Shown here: positions 47,901 through 57,669 of the stretch, piece after piece
How positions within the stretch are numbered: the stretch's first letter is position 1
Layout of the letters: every line of letters begins with the position of its first letter
Origin: Methylobacterium gnaphalii
GTDB lineage: Bacteria > Pseudomonadota > Alphaproteobacteria > Rhizobiales > Beijerinckiaceae
Assembly (NCBI RefSeq): GCF_007992215.1
Contig: NZ_BJZV01000004.1
Coordinates: 186,001-250,000, forward strand
Reading direction: 5' to 3'
DNA length: 64,000 bases
The notes under the pieces: model-generated
What the model was told of the DNA's origin: nothing
What the model saw: the letters and a program-made list of their open reading frames with translations, nothing else
The model's database searches: none
Program-made: the position numbers and the translations under genes

Positions 47901-48680
47901 TTCCTTGGCGCCGAGCGCGCAGTTGAGGCCGAAGGTGAGTGGGCTCGAATGGCGCAGCGAGTGCCAGAAGGCCTCCGGCGTCTGTCCCGAGAGCGTGCGG
48001 CCGGAGAGGTCGGTGATGGTGCCCGAGATCTGGATCGGCAGCTTGATGCCGGTCTCCTCGAAGACCTGCCACGCGGCGGCGATTGCCGCTTTGGCATTGA
48101 GCGTATCGAAGATCGTCTCGATCAGGATCAGCTCGGCGCCGCCGTCGATCAGGCCGCGCACCTGCTCGACATAGGCTTGCTTGACCTGGTCGAAGGTCAC
48201 GGCGCGGAAGCCGGGGTTGTTCACGTCCGGCGAGATCGAGAGCGTACGGTTGGTTGGGCCGATGGCACCGGCCACGAAGCGGCGGCGGCCATCCTGCTCC
48301 TCTGCGAGCTTGGCGGCCTCGCGGGCGAGCCGTGCGCCCTCCTTGTTCAGCTCGTGGATGATCGACTCCATGCCGTAATCGGCCTGGGCGATCGTGGTGC
48401 CGGAGAAGGTATTGGTTTCGCAGACGTCGGCGCCCGCTAGGAAGTAGTCGAGGTGGATCTGCCGGATTGCGTCGGGCTGCGTCAGGATCAGGAGGTCGTT
48501 GTTGCCCTTCTGATCGTGGGCGTGATCCATGAACCGCGAGCCGCGAAAATCCGCTTCGCCGAAGCCGAGCCGCTGGATCACGGTACCCATGGCGCCGTCG
48601 AGCACGAGGATTTTTTCGGCCGCGCGCTCGCGCAGGGCCTTCTCGATCTCGGTGCCGTCGACGGGCGGGAAGTCGGTCAT
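44928..48680 (-). CDS. metH: cobalamin-dependent methionine synthase
   Basis: A 1250-residue four-module enzyme that moves a methyl group from 5-methyl-tetrahydrofolate to homocysteine. In order: the homocysteine domain (zinc Cys in [12 protein letters not shown] and [15 protein letters not shown]), the pterin-binding domain ([15 protein letters not shown]), the cobalamin domain ([20 protein letters not shown], where His is the cobalt ligand), and the C-terminal reactivation domain with [15 protein letters not shown]. All modules are complete. It is the last gene of sahR-metF-metH, separated from metF by a 163-base gap holding a REP-like repeat. Confidence 0.97.
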   Translation of the reverse strand: MTDFPPVDGTEIEKALRERAAEKILVLDGAMGTVIQRLGFGEADFRGSRFMDHAHDQKGNNDLLILTQPDAIRQIHLDYFLAGADVCETNTFSGTTIAQADYGMESIIHELNKEGARLAREAAKLAEEQDGRRRFVAGAIGPTNRTLSISPDVNNPGFRAVTFDQVKQAYVEQVRGLIDGGAELILIETIFDTLNAKAAIAAAWQVFEETGIKLPIQISGTITDLSGRTLSGQTPEAFWHSLRHSSPLTFGLNCALGAKEMRGHIAELSRICDTLVCAYPNAGLPNEFGLYDESPEAMGKLVGEFAASGLVNMVGGCCGTTPDHIRAIAEAVADKKPRRIPEREPLMRLSGLEPFTLTKDIPFVNVGERTNVTGSAKFRKLITNGDYAAALDVARDQVAAGAQVIDVNMDEGLLDSQKAMVEFLNLVAAEPDISRVPVMVDSSKFEVIEAGLKCLQGKPIVNSISMKEGIEKFIHDAKVCRSYGAAVVVMAFDEQGQADSYERKVEICTKAYKVLTEQVGFPPEDIIFDPNIFAVATGIEEHNPYGVAFIEATRTIRETLPHAHISGGVSNLSFAFRGNEPVREAMHAVFLYHAIKAGMDMGIVNAGQLAVYDEIPAELRELCEDVVLNRREDSTERLLEAAERFKTGGEAKAKTADLSWREAPVAKRIEHALVNGITEYIIADTEEARQGVERPLHVIEGPLMAGMNVVGDLFGSGKMFLPQVVKSARVMKQAVAYLEPFMEEEKKANGGDGKRKAAGKVLMATVKGDVHDIGKNIVGVVLACNNYEIIDLGVMVPAAKILETAKKEEVDIIGLSGLITPSLDEMVHVAGEMEREGFDVPLLIGGATTSRVHTAVKIHPAYERGQAVYVTDASRAVGVVSSLISKESRGGVIESVRAEYKKVADAHARSEADKQRLPLAKARANAFKIDWSGYSVKKPSFTDARVFGSYEVADLVPYIDWTPFLQTYEFKGRYPAIFDDAVQGPAAKALFDDAQKMLKQIVEERWFNPKAVIGFWPANTVGDDIQLYTGESRSDVLATFHGLRQQLSKRDGRPNTCLSDFVAPKESGVADYIGGFVVTAGLEEVRIAEKFERANDDYRSILVKALADRIAEAFAERMHERVRKEFWGYAPTESFTSDDLVHEKYDGIRPAPGYPAQPDHTEKVTLFDLLKAERRIGVKLTESYAMWPGSSVSGLYIGHPQSHYFGVAKVERDQVEDYAQRKAMDIREVERWLGPILNYDPANYLAAAAE

Positions 48681-48721
48681 TGCATATCCTTCGGGACGCG
48701 AAGTCCCATCAACTCACATTG

Positions 48722-48815
48722 CCCTGAGGTGCCGGCGCGAAGCGGCGGCCTCGAAGGGTTGTTCAGATTCCACCGCGATCCCTGGAAGACCCTTTGGGGC
48801 CGCTGACGCGGGTGC
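48722..48815. repeat. degraded REP-like element in the metF-metH gap
   Basis: It begins CCTGAGGTGCCGGCGCGAAG, continues GCCTCGAAGGG and ends GTGCCTCACGGTGAGG, matching the ends and inner block of the repeats at 10750 and 11989 with many changes. The fold would be a weaker hairpin. It sits inside the sahR-metF-metH operon and may lower read-through into metH. Confidence 0.65.
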
Positions 48816-48843
48816 CTCACGGTGAGGGGACTGAAAACAGCGT

Positions 48844-49764
48844 CTACGCCGCCTTCCGATCTGCCGCTTTCGGCGCCTGACCGCGCAGGCCGAGGATGTG
48901 GCAGATCGCATAGACCAGATCGGAGCGGTTCATCGAGTAAAAGTGGAAATCGTTGATCCCCGCATCGACGAGGTCGACGACCTGCTCGGCCGCTACCGCT
49001 GCCGCCACCAGCCGGCGCGTCTCGACATCGTCGTCGAGGCCCTCGAAGCGGGCGGCGAGCCAATAGGGCACCGAGGCACCGGTGCGCCGCGCGAAGTTTG
49101 CGGCCTGCTTGAAATTCTGCACCGGCAGGATGCCTGGAATGATCGGGATGGTGATCCCGGCCGCGCGCACCTTGTCGAGGTAGCGGAAATAGACCTCGTT
49201 ATCGAAGAAGAACTGCGTGATCGCCTGATCGGCACCGGCATCGACCTTCGCCTTCAGCGCGTCGATGTCGGCTTCGAGAGAGGCGGCCTCGGGGTGAACC
49301 TCGGGATAGGCCGAGACGGAAACCTTGAAGTCGCCGACTTTCTTGATGCCGGCCACGAGGTCGCAGGCCTGGGCGTAGCCGCCCGGATGCGGGCGATAGG
49401 TGGTGCCGACACCGTCCTGCGGGTCGCCCCGCAGGGCCACGATGTGGCGTACGCCCGCGTCCCAGTAGGACCGCACGACATTGTCGATCTCCTCCTTCGT
49501 CGCATCGACGCAGGTGAGGTGCGCGGCCGGCTTCAGGTTGGTTTCCTTGACCATGCGCGCGACGGTGTTGTGCGTGCGCTCGCGGGTCGAGCCGCCGGCG
49601 CCGTAGGTCACCGAGACGAATTTCGGCTGCAGCGGCGCGAGCCGCTCGATCGACGACCACAGGATCTTCTCCATCTCGTCGCTCTTCGGCGGGAAGAACT
49701 CGATCGAGACGCGGATCGGACGGAAGCCGTCCCGGCTGGCGCGGTGGCTGTTGGCGGTGGGCAT
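48844..49764 (-). CDS. metF: 5,10-methylenetetrahydrofolate reductase
   Basis: A 306-residue FAD enzyme that makes 5-methyl-tetrahydrofolate for MetH. Features: ISIEFFPPKSD-like start (VSIEFFPPKSDEMEKILWSS), VSVTYGAGGSTRERTHNTVA, RHIVALRGDPQDG and DQAITQFFFDNEVYFRYLD. Length is typical. It is the middle gene of sahR-metF-metH, 52 bases after sahR. The direct supply of methyl groups to MetH explains the arrangement. Confidence 0.95.
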   Translation of the reverse strand: MPTANSHRASRDGFRPIRVSIEFFPPKSDEMEKILWSSIERLAPLQPKFVSVTYGAGGSTRERTHNTVARMVKETNLKPAAHLTCVDATKEEIDNVVRSYWDAGVRHIVALRGDPQDGVGTTYRPHPGGYAQACDLVAGIKKVGDFKVSVSAYPEVHPEAASLEADIDALKAKVDAGADQAITQFFFDNEVYFRYLDKVRAAGITIPIIPGILPVQNFKQAANFARRTGASVPYWLAARFEGLDDDVETRRLVAAAVAAEQVVDLVDAGINDFHFYSMNRSDLVYAICHILGLRGQAPKAADRKAA

Positions 49765-49816
49765 GGGATCGTCCTCTATGTCTTATCGGTTCAGACGAGG
49801 CTTTCGGTCGTGTCGG

Positions 49817-50827
49817 TCAAGCGACGGCGCGTTCGGAGTTCAGGGCGGCGACCGAGATTTCCTCGGCGAGCCAGAGCGTCACGGTGAGCGGATGCTCGGT
49901 GCCGTCGGTCGGGGCGATGTCGCGATGCTCGACATGGTCGAGTCCGGCCTCGACGAGCCAGTTCGAGACCTGATCGGCCGCGAAGCCGAGGCGCCGATGG
50001 GCCTGGGTCTCGCGTAAGGATTCGAGGCTGTGCGGCGCAAAGTCGACGACGAGCAGGCGGCCGCCCGGCGCGACGAGGCGCGCGGCCTCGCGCAAGGCGC
50101 GCGCCGGATCGTCGAGGTAGTGCAGCACCTGATGCACCACGACGAGGTCGAAGCTGCCGCGACCGAAGGGCGGCGCGTGGATGTCGCCCTGGCGCAGGTC
50201 GACCCGCGCGAGGCCAGCCTGTTCCAGATTGGCGCGCGCCACCGAAAGCATGGCGTGGCTGGAATCGAGGCCGGTTGCCCGGGCTGCCAATGGGGCAAGC
50301 AAGCCGAGCATGCGGCCGGTGCCGGTGCCGAGGTCGATCAGGCTGCGGATCGGTCTGTCGCCGAGCGCCTTCAGGACAGCCGCCTCGACCGTTGCCTCCG
50401 GCACGTGAAGCGAGCGCAGGCGGTCCCATTTCGGGGCCAACCGCGCGAAGAAGGCTTGGGCCGATTCGGCACGCAACTCGCGCACCGCATCGAGACGGGC
50501 GCGGTCCTCCGACAGGGGAGGCGTCTCGCGGTCGAGCCCGGAGATCACCGGATCGATGAGGCCGATGCTCGCCTCGCGCAGGCGAAAGAACGCCCAGGCG
50601 CCTTCGCGATGCCGCTCGACGAGTCCCGCTTCGACCAGCAGCTTGAGGTGGCGCGAGATACGCGGCTGAGACTGACCGAGGATATCGGTCAGGTCGGTCA
50701 CGGAAAGTTCGCCATCGGCGAGCAGGGCGAGGATGCGCAGCCGCGTCTCCTCAGCGACGGCACGCAGCATGCCGACGGCGTCCGCAAAGGGAAGTGGTGC
50801 TGTCACGATCGGGCTCGCATCAGACAT
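49817..50827 (-). CDS. sahR: SahR: ArsR-type repressor fused to a methyltransferase-like domain
   Basis: A 336-residue fusion. The N-terminal ~95 residues are an ArsR winged helix: ETRLRILALLADGELSVTDL, then TDILGQSQPRISRHLKLLVE and EAGLVERHREGAWAFFRL. The rest is a class I SAM methyltransferase fold: SLIDLGTGTGRMLGLLAPLA, then RQGDIHAPPF and HQVLHYLDDPARALREAARL. In Alphaproteobacteria this fusion is SahR, which senses SAH and represses methionine-cycle genes. Gene order with metF and metH fits. The ATG at 50827 falls within the right part of its own operator, so repressor binding would block initiation directly. An upstream in-frame Met (50863) is unlikely because it would cross the operator. 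Confidence 0.88.
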   Translation of the reverse strand: MSDASPIVTAPLPFADAVGMLRAVAEETRLRILALLADGELSVTDLTDILGQSQPRISRHLKLLVEAGLVERHREGAWAFFRLREASIGLIDPVISGLDRETPPLSEDRARLDAVRELRAESAQAFFARLAPKWDRLRSLHVPEATVEAAVLKALGDRPIRSLIDLGTGTGRMLGLLAPLAARATGLDSSHAMLSVARANLEQAGLARVDLRQGDIHAPPFGRGSFDLVVVHQVLHYLDDPARALREAARLVAPGGRLLVVDFAPHSLESLRETQAHRRLGFAADQVSNWLVEAGLDHVEHRDIAPTDGTEHPLTVTLWLAEEISVAALNSERAVA

Positions 50828-50841
50828 AAAGATATCTTTAT
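50826..50841. promoter_or_regulatory. candidate SahR operator overlapping the sahR start
   Basis: Perfect palindrome ATAAAGATATCTTTAT; extended to ACATAAAG...CTTTATGT it is 20 bases. On the minus strand its last ATG is the sahR start codon. It nearly matches the site upstream of ahcY. Confidence 0.78.
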
Positions 50842-50863
50842 GTGCGACGAGGGCTTTTGGCAA

Positions 50864-51162
50864 GCCTTTTCAAACAGCATGGTTGGAGCGGCGTTGCTGC
50901 TCGCAGCCCGCCCCGGCCGAGCCGGCGTAAAAGGCGGTGAGGCCGAGCAGCAGCGTCGAGGCGGTGCGGCGGGCGATCAGGGCCCGATCTCGCCGGTGCG
51001 TTGCTGGACCGTCTGCCGGAGGCGGACGCGGATTGCGCTCACAGGGCCGCCGGCACAGCGGGCGTCCCGTTCGAGAAGCCTCTCGCGACTTTCGCGCAGG
51101 AGGTGGAGGCGGGCGTCGCGACATGGCAGACGTTCGACCTGCCCCAACGATGTCGTCGCACC
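50864..51162. other. intergenic region without a clear gene
   Basis: About 300 bases between sahR and the LOV kinase gene. One minus-strand frame ends with a hydrophobic stretch (TASTLLLGLTAFYAGSAGAG) and one plus-strand frame reads VPFEKPLATFAQEVEAGVAT; neither has a convincing start, and both could be chance or remnants. I see no RNA gene. Confidence 0.4.
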
Positions 51163-52650
51163 TCAAGAGTGTTGCGGCCGTTCCTCTGTCGCGCGTTCGG
51201 GGAGTGGGGCTTCCACCGTGAACACGACGCCGCGCGGACGGTACGCGATCTCTGCCGTGCCGCCGAGTTCGGAGGCGAGTGCCCGCTCGATCATGCGCGT
51301 GCCGAATCCTCGCCGTGAAGGCTCGGCCACCGGCGGCCCACCGATCTCTTCCCAGCGCAGCCAGAGCAGCGGCGGCCGAGAGCCGTTCACGACGTCCCAG
51401 TTGAGGATCACGTGGCCCTTGTCATTCGACAAGGCGCCGTACTTCATCGCATTCGTCGCCAGTTCGTGCAGCGCCATCACGAAGGCCAAGCTCAGGCGCG
51501 GTGACAGCCAAATCTTGGGGCCACCTGCCTTGAAGCGGTCGGCTGCGCCATTGCGGAAGGGCTGGATGGCTCCCTCCACGATCTCGGCGAGGGTGGCCCC
51601 CTCCCAGCTCTCCCGCGTCAACACATCATGGGCAGCCGCGAGGGATTGCAGCCGGGCATCCAGCATTTCGCCTGCCTCTTTCAGGGAGGTGGCGTTGCGC
51701 AGGGTCTGGTGCGCAATCGACTGCATCGTAGCCATCGAGTTCTTCACCCGATGGTTCAATTCGCCCGCGAGGAGAAAACGATGCTCTTCGCCGCGCTTGC
51801 GCTCGGTGATGTCGATCGACACCCCCGCCATGCTCAGGGGCTCTCCATCCGCTCGGTAGAAGGTCTGGCCCCTGACCTGCAGCCAACGCACCTCTCCCTG
51901 AGGCGTACGCACGCGGTACTCGATGTCGTAGTCGCCATCGTTGGCAATCGATGCCTGCACGGCTGCCTGCATCCGTTCCCGATCTTCAGGAAGAATGGCG
52001 CCGATCAGTTCGTCGTAGCCGAATGGTTCACTGGCATCCCTACCGAAATTTTCCTTGCAGCCGTCGGAGGCCACCAATCGTAACTCGGTCAGGTCAAGCG
52101 TCCAGGACCCGAAACGCCCTGCTTTGAGAGCGAATTTCATGCGCTCCTCGCTGCGGGTGAGATCACTGGTTCGCCGCTCGACCTCCCGCTCGAGTGCGTC
52201 GCGGTCTTTCTGGATGCGCACCAGCTTGTCGCGCTCCAGCGTGACGTCGAATTGCGACGCGAAGAAATACGTGAGGTCGCCGTCGCGATCGAAGACCGGA
52301 GAGATCAGAAGGCGGTTCCAGAACAGCTCGCCATCCTTCTTGTGGTTGAGCAGCTCGATTTCAATTGGAACGCGCCGTTCGATGGCATCGCGTATTCTGT
52401 CCACGTCCTCGCGACGTGTTTCCGGGCCCTGCAGGAACCGACAGTTCTGGCCGATTATTTCGTCGGGACTATAGCCCGTCAGCCGGCAGAACGCCTTGTT
52501 GGCAAATACGATTGGATTGTCAGGCTTGCTAGGGTCCGTAATCAGCATCGGCATCCGCGTTGCCCGGACAGCGGCAGCAAACGGATCGGAGCTCGCTTCG
52601 GATCGGATGATTTCCGCGCCGATACGGTCGTGCTCTTGGTGGTCGGTCAA
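51163..52650 (-). CDS. LOV blue-light sensor histidine kinase (HWE family)
   Basis: A 495-residue photoreceptor kinase. Residues 25-130 form a LOV domain: [20 protein letters not shown], then [13 protein letters not shown], with the flavin-binding Cys70 in the motif NCRFLQ, and [20 protein letters not shown] helical linker leads to a second PAS domain (about 165-285), then an HWE kinase core: [40 protein letters not shown] and WEEIGGPPV. Light would form a Cys-FMN adduct and change autophosphorylation. No response regulator is adjacent, so the target is elsewhere; general stress or lifestyle switching is typical for such kinases. Confidence 0.93.
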   Translation of the reverse strand: MTDHQEHDRIGAEIIRSEASSDPFAAAVRATRMPMLITDPSKPDNPIVFANKAFCRLTGYSPDEIIGQNCRFLQGPETRREDVDRIRDAIERRVPIEIELLNHKKDGELFWNRLLISPVFDRDGDLTYFFASQFDVTLERDKLVRIQKDRDALEREVERRTSDLTRSEERMKFALKAGRFGSWTLDLTELRLVASDGCKENFGRDASEPFGYDELIGAILPEDRERMQAAVQASIANDGDYDIEYRVRTPQGEVRWLQVRGQTFYRADGEPLSMAGVSIDITERKRGEEHRFLLAGELNHRVKNSMATMQSIAHQTLRNATSLKEAGEMLDARLQSLAAAHDVLTRESWEGATLAEIVEGAIQPFRNGAADRFKAGGPKIWLSPRLSLAFVMALHELATNAMKYGALSNDKGHVILNWDVVNGSRPPLLWLRWEEIGGPPVAEPSRRGFGTRMIERALASELGGTAEIAYRPRGVVFTVEAPLPERATEERPQHS

Positions 52651-53200
52651 TGCTTTGCCGCCCCCCGCGCGACGTCAGCGGCTATATGGCCGCTTTGACG
52701 GAAGCTTAGCATAGCGCAATTGAGTTGTGCACATGCACATTAGTCGCAAGAGCACATAATAACGGTACGATTCGATACCTTTAGGTCGTTGGGTGAGATG
52801 TTAGACCGTTCGGGATTCTCGATATCTCAGCGGTCGAGATGTCTCGCGTGACCGTTGCGGGCAGCCCTCTATCAAGAGGTTCGACAAGAGGCCGGCGGCG
52901 GCAGGCATTGTTCCAATCGCAGGGCAGCCGCTCTGCTTGCGGGATCATCCGCCCGGTTCCGACACGTCCCATTCAAGTCTTGGCGGGAGCGGTGCAAGCG
53001 AGGAAAGAGGACTCGCAGGGCTCGAAATGACCTGCGTTCAACGGGGTTTGTAGCCTCAATCCTGTCACTCGGAATCGCCGACGACGAATTCCGGGTTCAC
53101 GAACGGCCTCAGTGCTGGATCGGAACCGTGCATCAGGGGTCATTCCGGGTTCCGCTGCGCGGCCCCGGAATGACGGTGGCGATGTTACCTTCGCGGACGA
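52651..53200. other. intergenic region without a gene
   Basis: About 550 bases upstream of the LOV kinase gene and downstream of the aminotransferase gene. It holds an AT-richer stretch at 52700-52790, which is probably the kinase promoter and contains TGTGC-N4-GCACA at 52726-52739, and one palindromic repeat at 53139-53174. No protein-like frame or RNA gene is visible. Confidence 0.55.
53139..53174. repeat. short palindromic repeat, second family
   Basis: GTCATTCCGGG and CCCGGAATGAC form a perfect 11-bp stem around a 14-base loop. It has different ends from the CCTGAGGTGC family. It may be an intergenic REP element or act as a terminator for the aminotransferase gene, whose stop is 27 bases away. 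Confidence 0.7.
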
Positions 53201-54481
53201 TCAGCCGTGGATGCCGGCCTGCTTCTCGATGGCCGCGAGCAGAGTGCAGATCGCAATGCCTTCCGCAGCAGCTTTCACGTCCGAGAGCGACGGGAAGGTC
53301 GGTGCGAGGCGCAGCGTGCGGTCGTGCTGGTCCTGGCCGTAGGGTGAGGTCGCGCCAGCCGGGGTCAAGGCGATGCCGGCCTCCTTGGCGAGCGAAACGA
53401 TCCGCTTGGCGGTGCCTTCGACAGCGTTGAGGGTAACAAAGTAGCCACCCGCCGGCCGCAGCCACTCAGCCGCACCAGTGCCGCCCAGCTTCGCTTCGAG
53501 GATCTGAAGCAGGGCCTCGAACTTCGGCGCGACGATCTGCGCCTGCTTCTCCATATGCGCCTCAAGGCCGGCATGGTCCTTCAGGAAGCGAACGTGGCGG
53601 AGCTGGTTCAGCTTGTCCGGCCCGATGGTGCGGAAGAAGGCGCGCTCCAGGTACCAGCGCACGTTCTCCGGCGAACTCGCGAAGAAGGCGAGGCCGGCGC
53701 CTGGCAGCGTCACCTTCGAGGTCGAGGCGAAGATGAAGGCGCGGTTCGGGTTTCCCGCCTCGGCGCAGAGCGCGAGGATATCGGGGATGGTGTGGTGGTC
53801 CTTGGTGAGGTGGTGGACCGAATAGGCGTTGTCCCAGAAGATGCGGAAATCCGGGGCGGCCGTCTTCATAGCCGCGAGCCGCCGGGAGGTTTCCAGTGAG
53901 TAGGTCTCACCCGAGGGGTTAGAGTATTTCGGCACGCACCAGATGCCCTTGACGGCATGGTCCTCGACGAGGCGCTCGACCATGTCCATGTCGGGACCCT
54001 CGCCCGTCATCGGCACCGGGATCATGCGGATGCCGAGTTCCTCGCAGATCGCGAAGTGGCGGTCGTAGCCGGGCACCGGGCAGAGGAAGGTCGGCGCACC
54101 CTCGCTCCAGGGAGCATTCGAGTCCGGCACGCCCTTCAGCAGGGCAGAGACGATGGTGCCGTGCATGAGCGCGAGGCTGGAATTGTCGCCGACGACGATC
54201 TGGTCGGCCGGCGCCTGGATCATCTGCGAGAACAGCCTGCGGGTCTCGGGCAGGCCATTGAGGCCGCCGTAGTTGCGCGCGTCGACGTTGCCCTCAGCGA
54301 AGTAATCGCCGTTGCCGGGCAGCGTCAGCATGGCGTTGGAGAGATCGAGCTGTTCGGGCGAGGGTTTGCCGCGGGTCATGTCGAGCTTGAGCCCGCGCGC
54401 CTTGAAGGCTTCGTACTCCGCACGCACGGCGTCATGGCGGCTGCGGAGCGTCTCGGAATCCATGCTGGTGAGCGTCGTCAT
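53201..54481 (-). CDS. aminotransferase, class I (MocR-like aspartate aminotransferase group)
   Basis: A 426-residue pyridoxal-phosphate enzyme. The opening KLDMTRGKPSPEQLDLSNAM, then the PLP-binding segment AFIFASTSKVTLPGAGLAFF with its Lys, and WCVPKYSNPSGETYSLETSR match the group that includes aspartate aminotransferases of subgroup Ic, while FWDNAYSVHHL carries the Asp that binds the pyridine nitrogen. Aspartate or glutamate with an alpha-keto acid are the likely substrates. I chose the ATG at 54481 (MTTLTSMDSETL); the frame upstream is not protein-like. It follows the ROK kinase gene by 104 bases. Confidence 0.9.
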   Translation of the reverse strand: MTTLTSMDSETLRSRHDAVRAEYEAFKARGLKLDMTRGKPSPEQLDLSNAMLTLPGNGDYFAEGNVDARNYGGLNGLPETRRLFSQMIQAPADQIVVGDNSSLALMHGTIVSALLKGVPDSNAPWSEGAPTFLCPVPGYDRHFAICEELGIRMIPVPMTGEGPDMDMVERLVEDHAVKGIWCVPKYSNPSGETYSLETSRRLAAMKTAAPDFRIFWDNAYSVHHLTKDHHTIPDILALCAEAGNPNRAFIFASTSKVTLPGAGLAFFASSPENVRWYLERAFFRTIGPDKLNQLRHVRFLKDHAGLEAHMEKQAQIVAPKFEALLQILEAKLGGTGAAEWLRPAGGYFVTLNAVEGTAKRIVSLAKEAGIALTPAGATSPYGQDQHDRTLRLAPTFPSLSDVKAAAEGIAICTLLAAIEKQAGIHG

Positions 54482-54585
54482 CGTGGTCTCAGACTGCGAA
54501 GGGGCAAACGGGCAGTGTCGGGCCCTCCCATACAAGCGGCGGCTCGTTCTGTGTAGGGAGCGCCGGTGACAGCTCCCATGCAGTG

Positions 54586-55500
54586 TCAAATGGGCACTTC
54601 CCACAGCCAGGCCGCGCCCCGTACGCCGGAGGCGTCGCCGTGCAGGCTCGCCCGGACCGGCGTGTCGAAGACGTCGGAGAAGACATGCGGCGTGATGGCC
54701 GCAGGCAGGCCGTCGATCAGTTCCGGCACGCGCGAAAGTCCACCGCCGAGAACGATCACGTCCGGATCGAGGATATTCACGACATGGGCGATGCCCCGGC
54801 CCATCCGGTCGAGATAGCGCGCGAAGGTGTGATGCGCGGCCGGCTCGCCCGCGCGCATGGCGGCAACGATCGCCTCACCGCTGAGCGTCTGCCCGGTGCT
54901 GCGGGCGTGATCCGCGGCGATGCCGGGACCGGACAGCCAGGTCTCGATACAGCCATGGCGCCCGCAATAGCAGGCGGGACCGGGCCGTTCGTCGTCGCGG
55001 GGCCAGGGAAGCGGGTTATGACCCCACTCACCGCTGACGCGCCCGCGTCCCGATAGCGGGCGCCCGCCGATGGCGATGCCCGAGCCCACGCCGGTGCCGA
55101 GGATCACTGCCCAGACGAGATGCGCGCCGGCGCCTGCGCCATCCGTGGCTTCCGAGACGGCGAGGCAGTTGGCGTCGTTCTCGACCCGCACCGGGCGTCC
55201 GAGCGCCCTTGCGACATCGGCCTCGAAAGGCCGGCCGATCAGCCAGGTCGAATTCGCGTTCTTGATCAGCCCGGTCGCTGGTGCGACCGCACCGGGCATC
55301 CCGATGCCGACGCTGGCACCGGTGATGCCGGCCTCGGCCTCGATCGCCGTTACCAGAGCGGCGATGGCAGCGAGCGAGCCGGCATAGTCGCCGCGCGGCG
55401 TTGGAATGCGCTGCGTGGCGAGGGTTCGCCCGTCCGGAGCCAGCACGATCCCGGCAATCTTGGTGCCGCCGAAATCAATGCCGATGCGTGCGCGGCTCAA
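54586..55500 (-). CDS. ROK-family sugar kinase
   Basis: A 304-residue kinase of the ROK family. The phosphate motif IGIDFGGTKIAGIVL, ENDANCLAVSEA with the catalytic Asp, LGTGVGSGIAIGG, and the zinc motif CYCGRHGCIETWLSGPG are all present. The zinc-bearing CXCGXXGC form is typical of fructokinase, glucokinase or N-acetylglucosamine kinase. It begins 13 bases after dctA ends, so they share a transcript, although no sugar operon is seen around it. Confidence 0.9.
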   Translation of the reverse strand: MSRARIGIDFGGTKIAGIVLAPDGRTLATQRIPTPRGDYAGSLAAIAALVTAIEAEAGITGASVGIGMPGAVAPATGLIKNANSTWLIGRPFEADVARALGRPVRVENDANCLAVSEATDGAGAGAHLVWAVILGTGVGSGIAIGGRPLSGRGRVSGEWGHNPLPWPRDDERPGPACYCGRHGCIETWLSGPGIAADHARSTGQTLSGEAIVAAMRAGEPAAHHTFARYLDRMGRGIAHVVNILDPDVIVLGGGLSRVPELIDGLPAAITPHVFSDVFDTPVRASLHGDASGVRGAAWLWEVPI

Positions 55501-55513
55501 AACCGGCGGTCGC

Positions 55514-56908
55514 CTACTGTGCAGCGACTACGGTGGCGCCCGGCTTGTCGACATCCGAAATCACGTCGGGCGCGTGATCGGAGATGTCGGTACCGATCGC
55601 GACCGGATGCGCCATCACCTGACGCAGCTTCGCCTTGTCGAGCTCGCCCTCCCAGCGGGAGACCACCACCGTGGCCACGCCGTTGCCGACAAGGTTGGTC
55701 AAGGCGCGGCACTCGGACATGAACTTGTCGACGCCGAGCACCAGGGTCATCGCGGCGACCGGAACCGGGTTGCCGGGGATGGCGGCGAGCGTCGCAGCCA
55801 GCGTGATGAAACCCGCGCCGGTGACGCCTGAGGCGCCCTTCGAGGTCAGCATCGCGACGAGAAAGATCGTCGCGTATTGCCAGAAGGTCAGATCCGCACC
55901 CACTGCCTGCGCCAGGAACAGGGTGGTGAGCGTCATGTAGATGTTGGTGCCGTCGAGGTTGAACGAGTAGCCGGTCGGGATGACGAGACCGACCACCGAG
56001 TCCGAGGCGCCGAGGCGCTTCATCTTCGTCATCATGTGCGGCAGCACCGTCTCCGAGGACGAGGTGCCGAGTACGATCAGGAGCTCGTCCTTGATGTAGG
56101 CGAGGAACTTGAAGATCGAGAAGCCCGAGAAGGCCGCGATGCCGCCCAACACCACGAGCACGAAGAGCAGCGAGGTGATGTAGAAGGTTCCAACGAGCCA
56201 GGCGAGGTCGACGACCTTGCCGATGCCGTACTGGCCGATGGTGAAGGCCATCGCGCCGAAGGCACCGATCGGCGCGAGCTTCACGATAATGCCGATGATG
56301 CGGAAGAACACCTGACCCGCGGCCTCGATGCCGTGGGTGATGCTCTCGCCCTTTGCCCCCATGCCCGTGAGCACGACGCCGGTGAGGATGGAGACCAGGA
56401 GGACCTGGAGCAGGTCGCCTTCGGCCAGCGCGTGGAAGAAGCTCTTGGGAATGATCGCAAGGATGTGCGCGACCGTTGAATCGCTCGCGGCGAGCTTCGC
56501 GTAGCCCTCCACCGCCTTGGCGTCGAGCTTGGACGGATCGGCGCCGAAGCCTGCGCCCGGCTTGACGACTTCGCCGACCACGATGCCGATGAAGAGCGCG
56601 AAGCTCGAGACCACCTCGAAATAGATCAGGGCCTTCAGGCCGACGCGGCCGACCTTCTTGAGATCGCCGATCGAGGCGATGCCATGGACGATCGTGCAGA
56701 ATATGATCGGCGCGATCATCATCTTGATCAGCGCGATGAAGCCATCACCCAGCCATTTCAGCGACTTACCCTGGTCCGGATAAAGCCATCCGAGCAGAAC
56801 ACCTAGCACGATCGCAATCAGCACCTGGATGTACAACACTTTGTACCAGGGAGTGTGATGCGCGGCAGGTGCGGCTGCCCCTGGATGATGTGTGATCGAC
56901 TGGGCCAT
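55514..56908 (-). CDS. dctA: C4-dicarboxylate transporter DctA
   Basis: A 464-residue inner-membrane symporter that takes up succinate, fumarate and malate with protons or sodium. Family features: [20 protein letters not shown] at the start, the serine-rich hairpin [40 protein letters not shown], and [18 protein letters not shown]. The start [10 protein letters not shown] was chosen because upstream residues do not fit the family. Dicarboxylates are main substrates of Methylobacterium. It is likely transcribed with the ROK kinase gene. Confidence 0.96.
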   Translation of the reverse strand: MAQSITHHPGAAAPAAHHTPWYKVLYIQVLIAIVLGVLLGWLYPDQGKSLKWLGDGFIALIKMMIAPIIFCTIVHGIASIGDLKKVGRVGLKALIYFEVVSSFALFIGIVVGEVVKPGAGFGADPSKLDAKAVEGYAKLAASDSTVAHILAIIPKSFFHALAEGDLLQVLLVSILTGVVLTGMGAKGESITHGIEAAGQVFFRIIGIIVKLAPIGAFGAMAFTIGQYGIGKVVDLAWLVGTFYITSLLFVLVVLGGIAAFSGFSIFKFLAYIKDELLIVLGTSSSETVLPHMMTKMKRLGASDSVVGLVIPTGYSFNLDGTNIYMTLTTLFLAQAVGADLTFWQYATIFLVAMLTSKGASGVTGAGFITLAATLAAIPGNPVPVAAMTLVLGVDKFMSECRALTNLVGNGVATVVVSRWEGELDKAKLRQVMAHPVAIGTDISDHAPDVISDVDKPGATVVAAQ

Positions 56909-57173
56909 TTTTCCTCGCCGCTGACACTCGACCGTGCCGGCCCCTTTCGGGCTTGGATGGACGCTAGCGGGTTTGCCATTGCCGCTCAACGGCATGTCGG
57001 TAGTTTGCTGGCGCTCAGCTTGTGAGAAAGTTGTCGAAACTGTGGCATGGCCTCTTTTGCGCCACACCGCGGAGTGCCACGAATATTCGCCCAGCTCAGC
57101 TTCTGTACTCGGCGATTTTTCTGCCGGTTACAGATGGTCCGCTGGTGACCACTGCTGAGCGCGGAGTTTTCCC

Positions 57174-57611
57174 GTGATCGTCTTCAGACTAGCTGAAACG
57201 GCCGTTATGGCCGTTCTTTCGTTGTGCGCACTTGTCACGATTGCTGCCGCCCCTGCACAGGCGGACGTTGTTGCGAAGATCGACAAGTCGAACCAGCGCA
57301 TGCGGGTCTACGTCAACGGCACCTTGAGACACGATTGGGCGGTCTCGACGGCGCGAAAAGGCTTCGTCACGCCGAGCGGAAGCTACCGCGTCGGCCACAT
57401 GGCGCGAATGCATTACTCGAGGAAATACCATAATTCGCCAATGCCTTACTCGCTATTCTTCCGTGGCGGCTACGCGATCCACGGCACTTATGCGGTAGGT
57501 CATCTCGGGCGTCAGGCGAGCCACGGCTGCATCCGCTTGGCGCCGGCTCACGCGGCTGCGCTCTACGAGCTGACGCGGATCTATGGCGGCACGCGGGTCG
57601 TGATCCGCTAG
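57174..57611 (+). CDS. small secreted L,D-transpeptidase (YkuD)
   Basis: A 145-residue exported protein with a GTG start and a signal peptide ending ...AAPAQADVV. The YkuD domain takes up the rest: KIDKSNQRMRVYVNGTLRHD, then YAIHGTYAVGHLGRQASHGC and IRLAPAHAAALYELT. The catalytic motif is HGTYAV...SHGCIRL with the nucleophilic Cys near residue 119. It would make 3-3 peptidoglycan links. It is shorter and more canonical than the Tat-type transpeptidase at 7452. Confidence 0.92.
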   Translation: MIVFRLAETAVMAVLSLCALVTIAAAPAQADVVAKIDKSNQRMRVYVNGTLRHDWAVSTARKGFVTPSGSYRVGHMARMHYSRKYHNSPMPYSLFFRGGYAIHGTYAVGHLGRQASHGCIRLAPAHAAALYELTRIYGGTRVVIR

Positions 57612-57632
57612 CTTTTCAAGGTTTCACTTGAT

Positions 57633-57659
57633 CGGATCGGACGCGTGGCGTCCGATCCG
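57633..57659. terminator. strong hairpin between convergent genes
   Basis: Perfect 12-bp stem CGGATCGGACGC / GCGTCCGATCCG with a 3-base loop. It lies between the stops of the L,D-transpeptidase and the CYTH-like gene. A U-tract is absent. Confidence 0.65.
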
Positions 57660-57669
57660 TAGAGCGGCG

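Noticed and set aside
46590..48440. Long plus-strand frame opposite metH
   Set aside because: It is antisense to metH, low in complexity, and without family resemblance.
52726..52739. TGTGC-N4-GCACA inverted repeat upstream of the LOV kinase gene as an operator
   Set aside because: Half-sites of five bases with no second copy are easily found by chance; I kept it only as a remark on the region.
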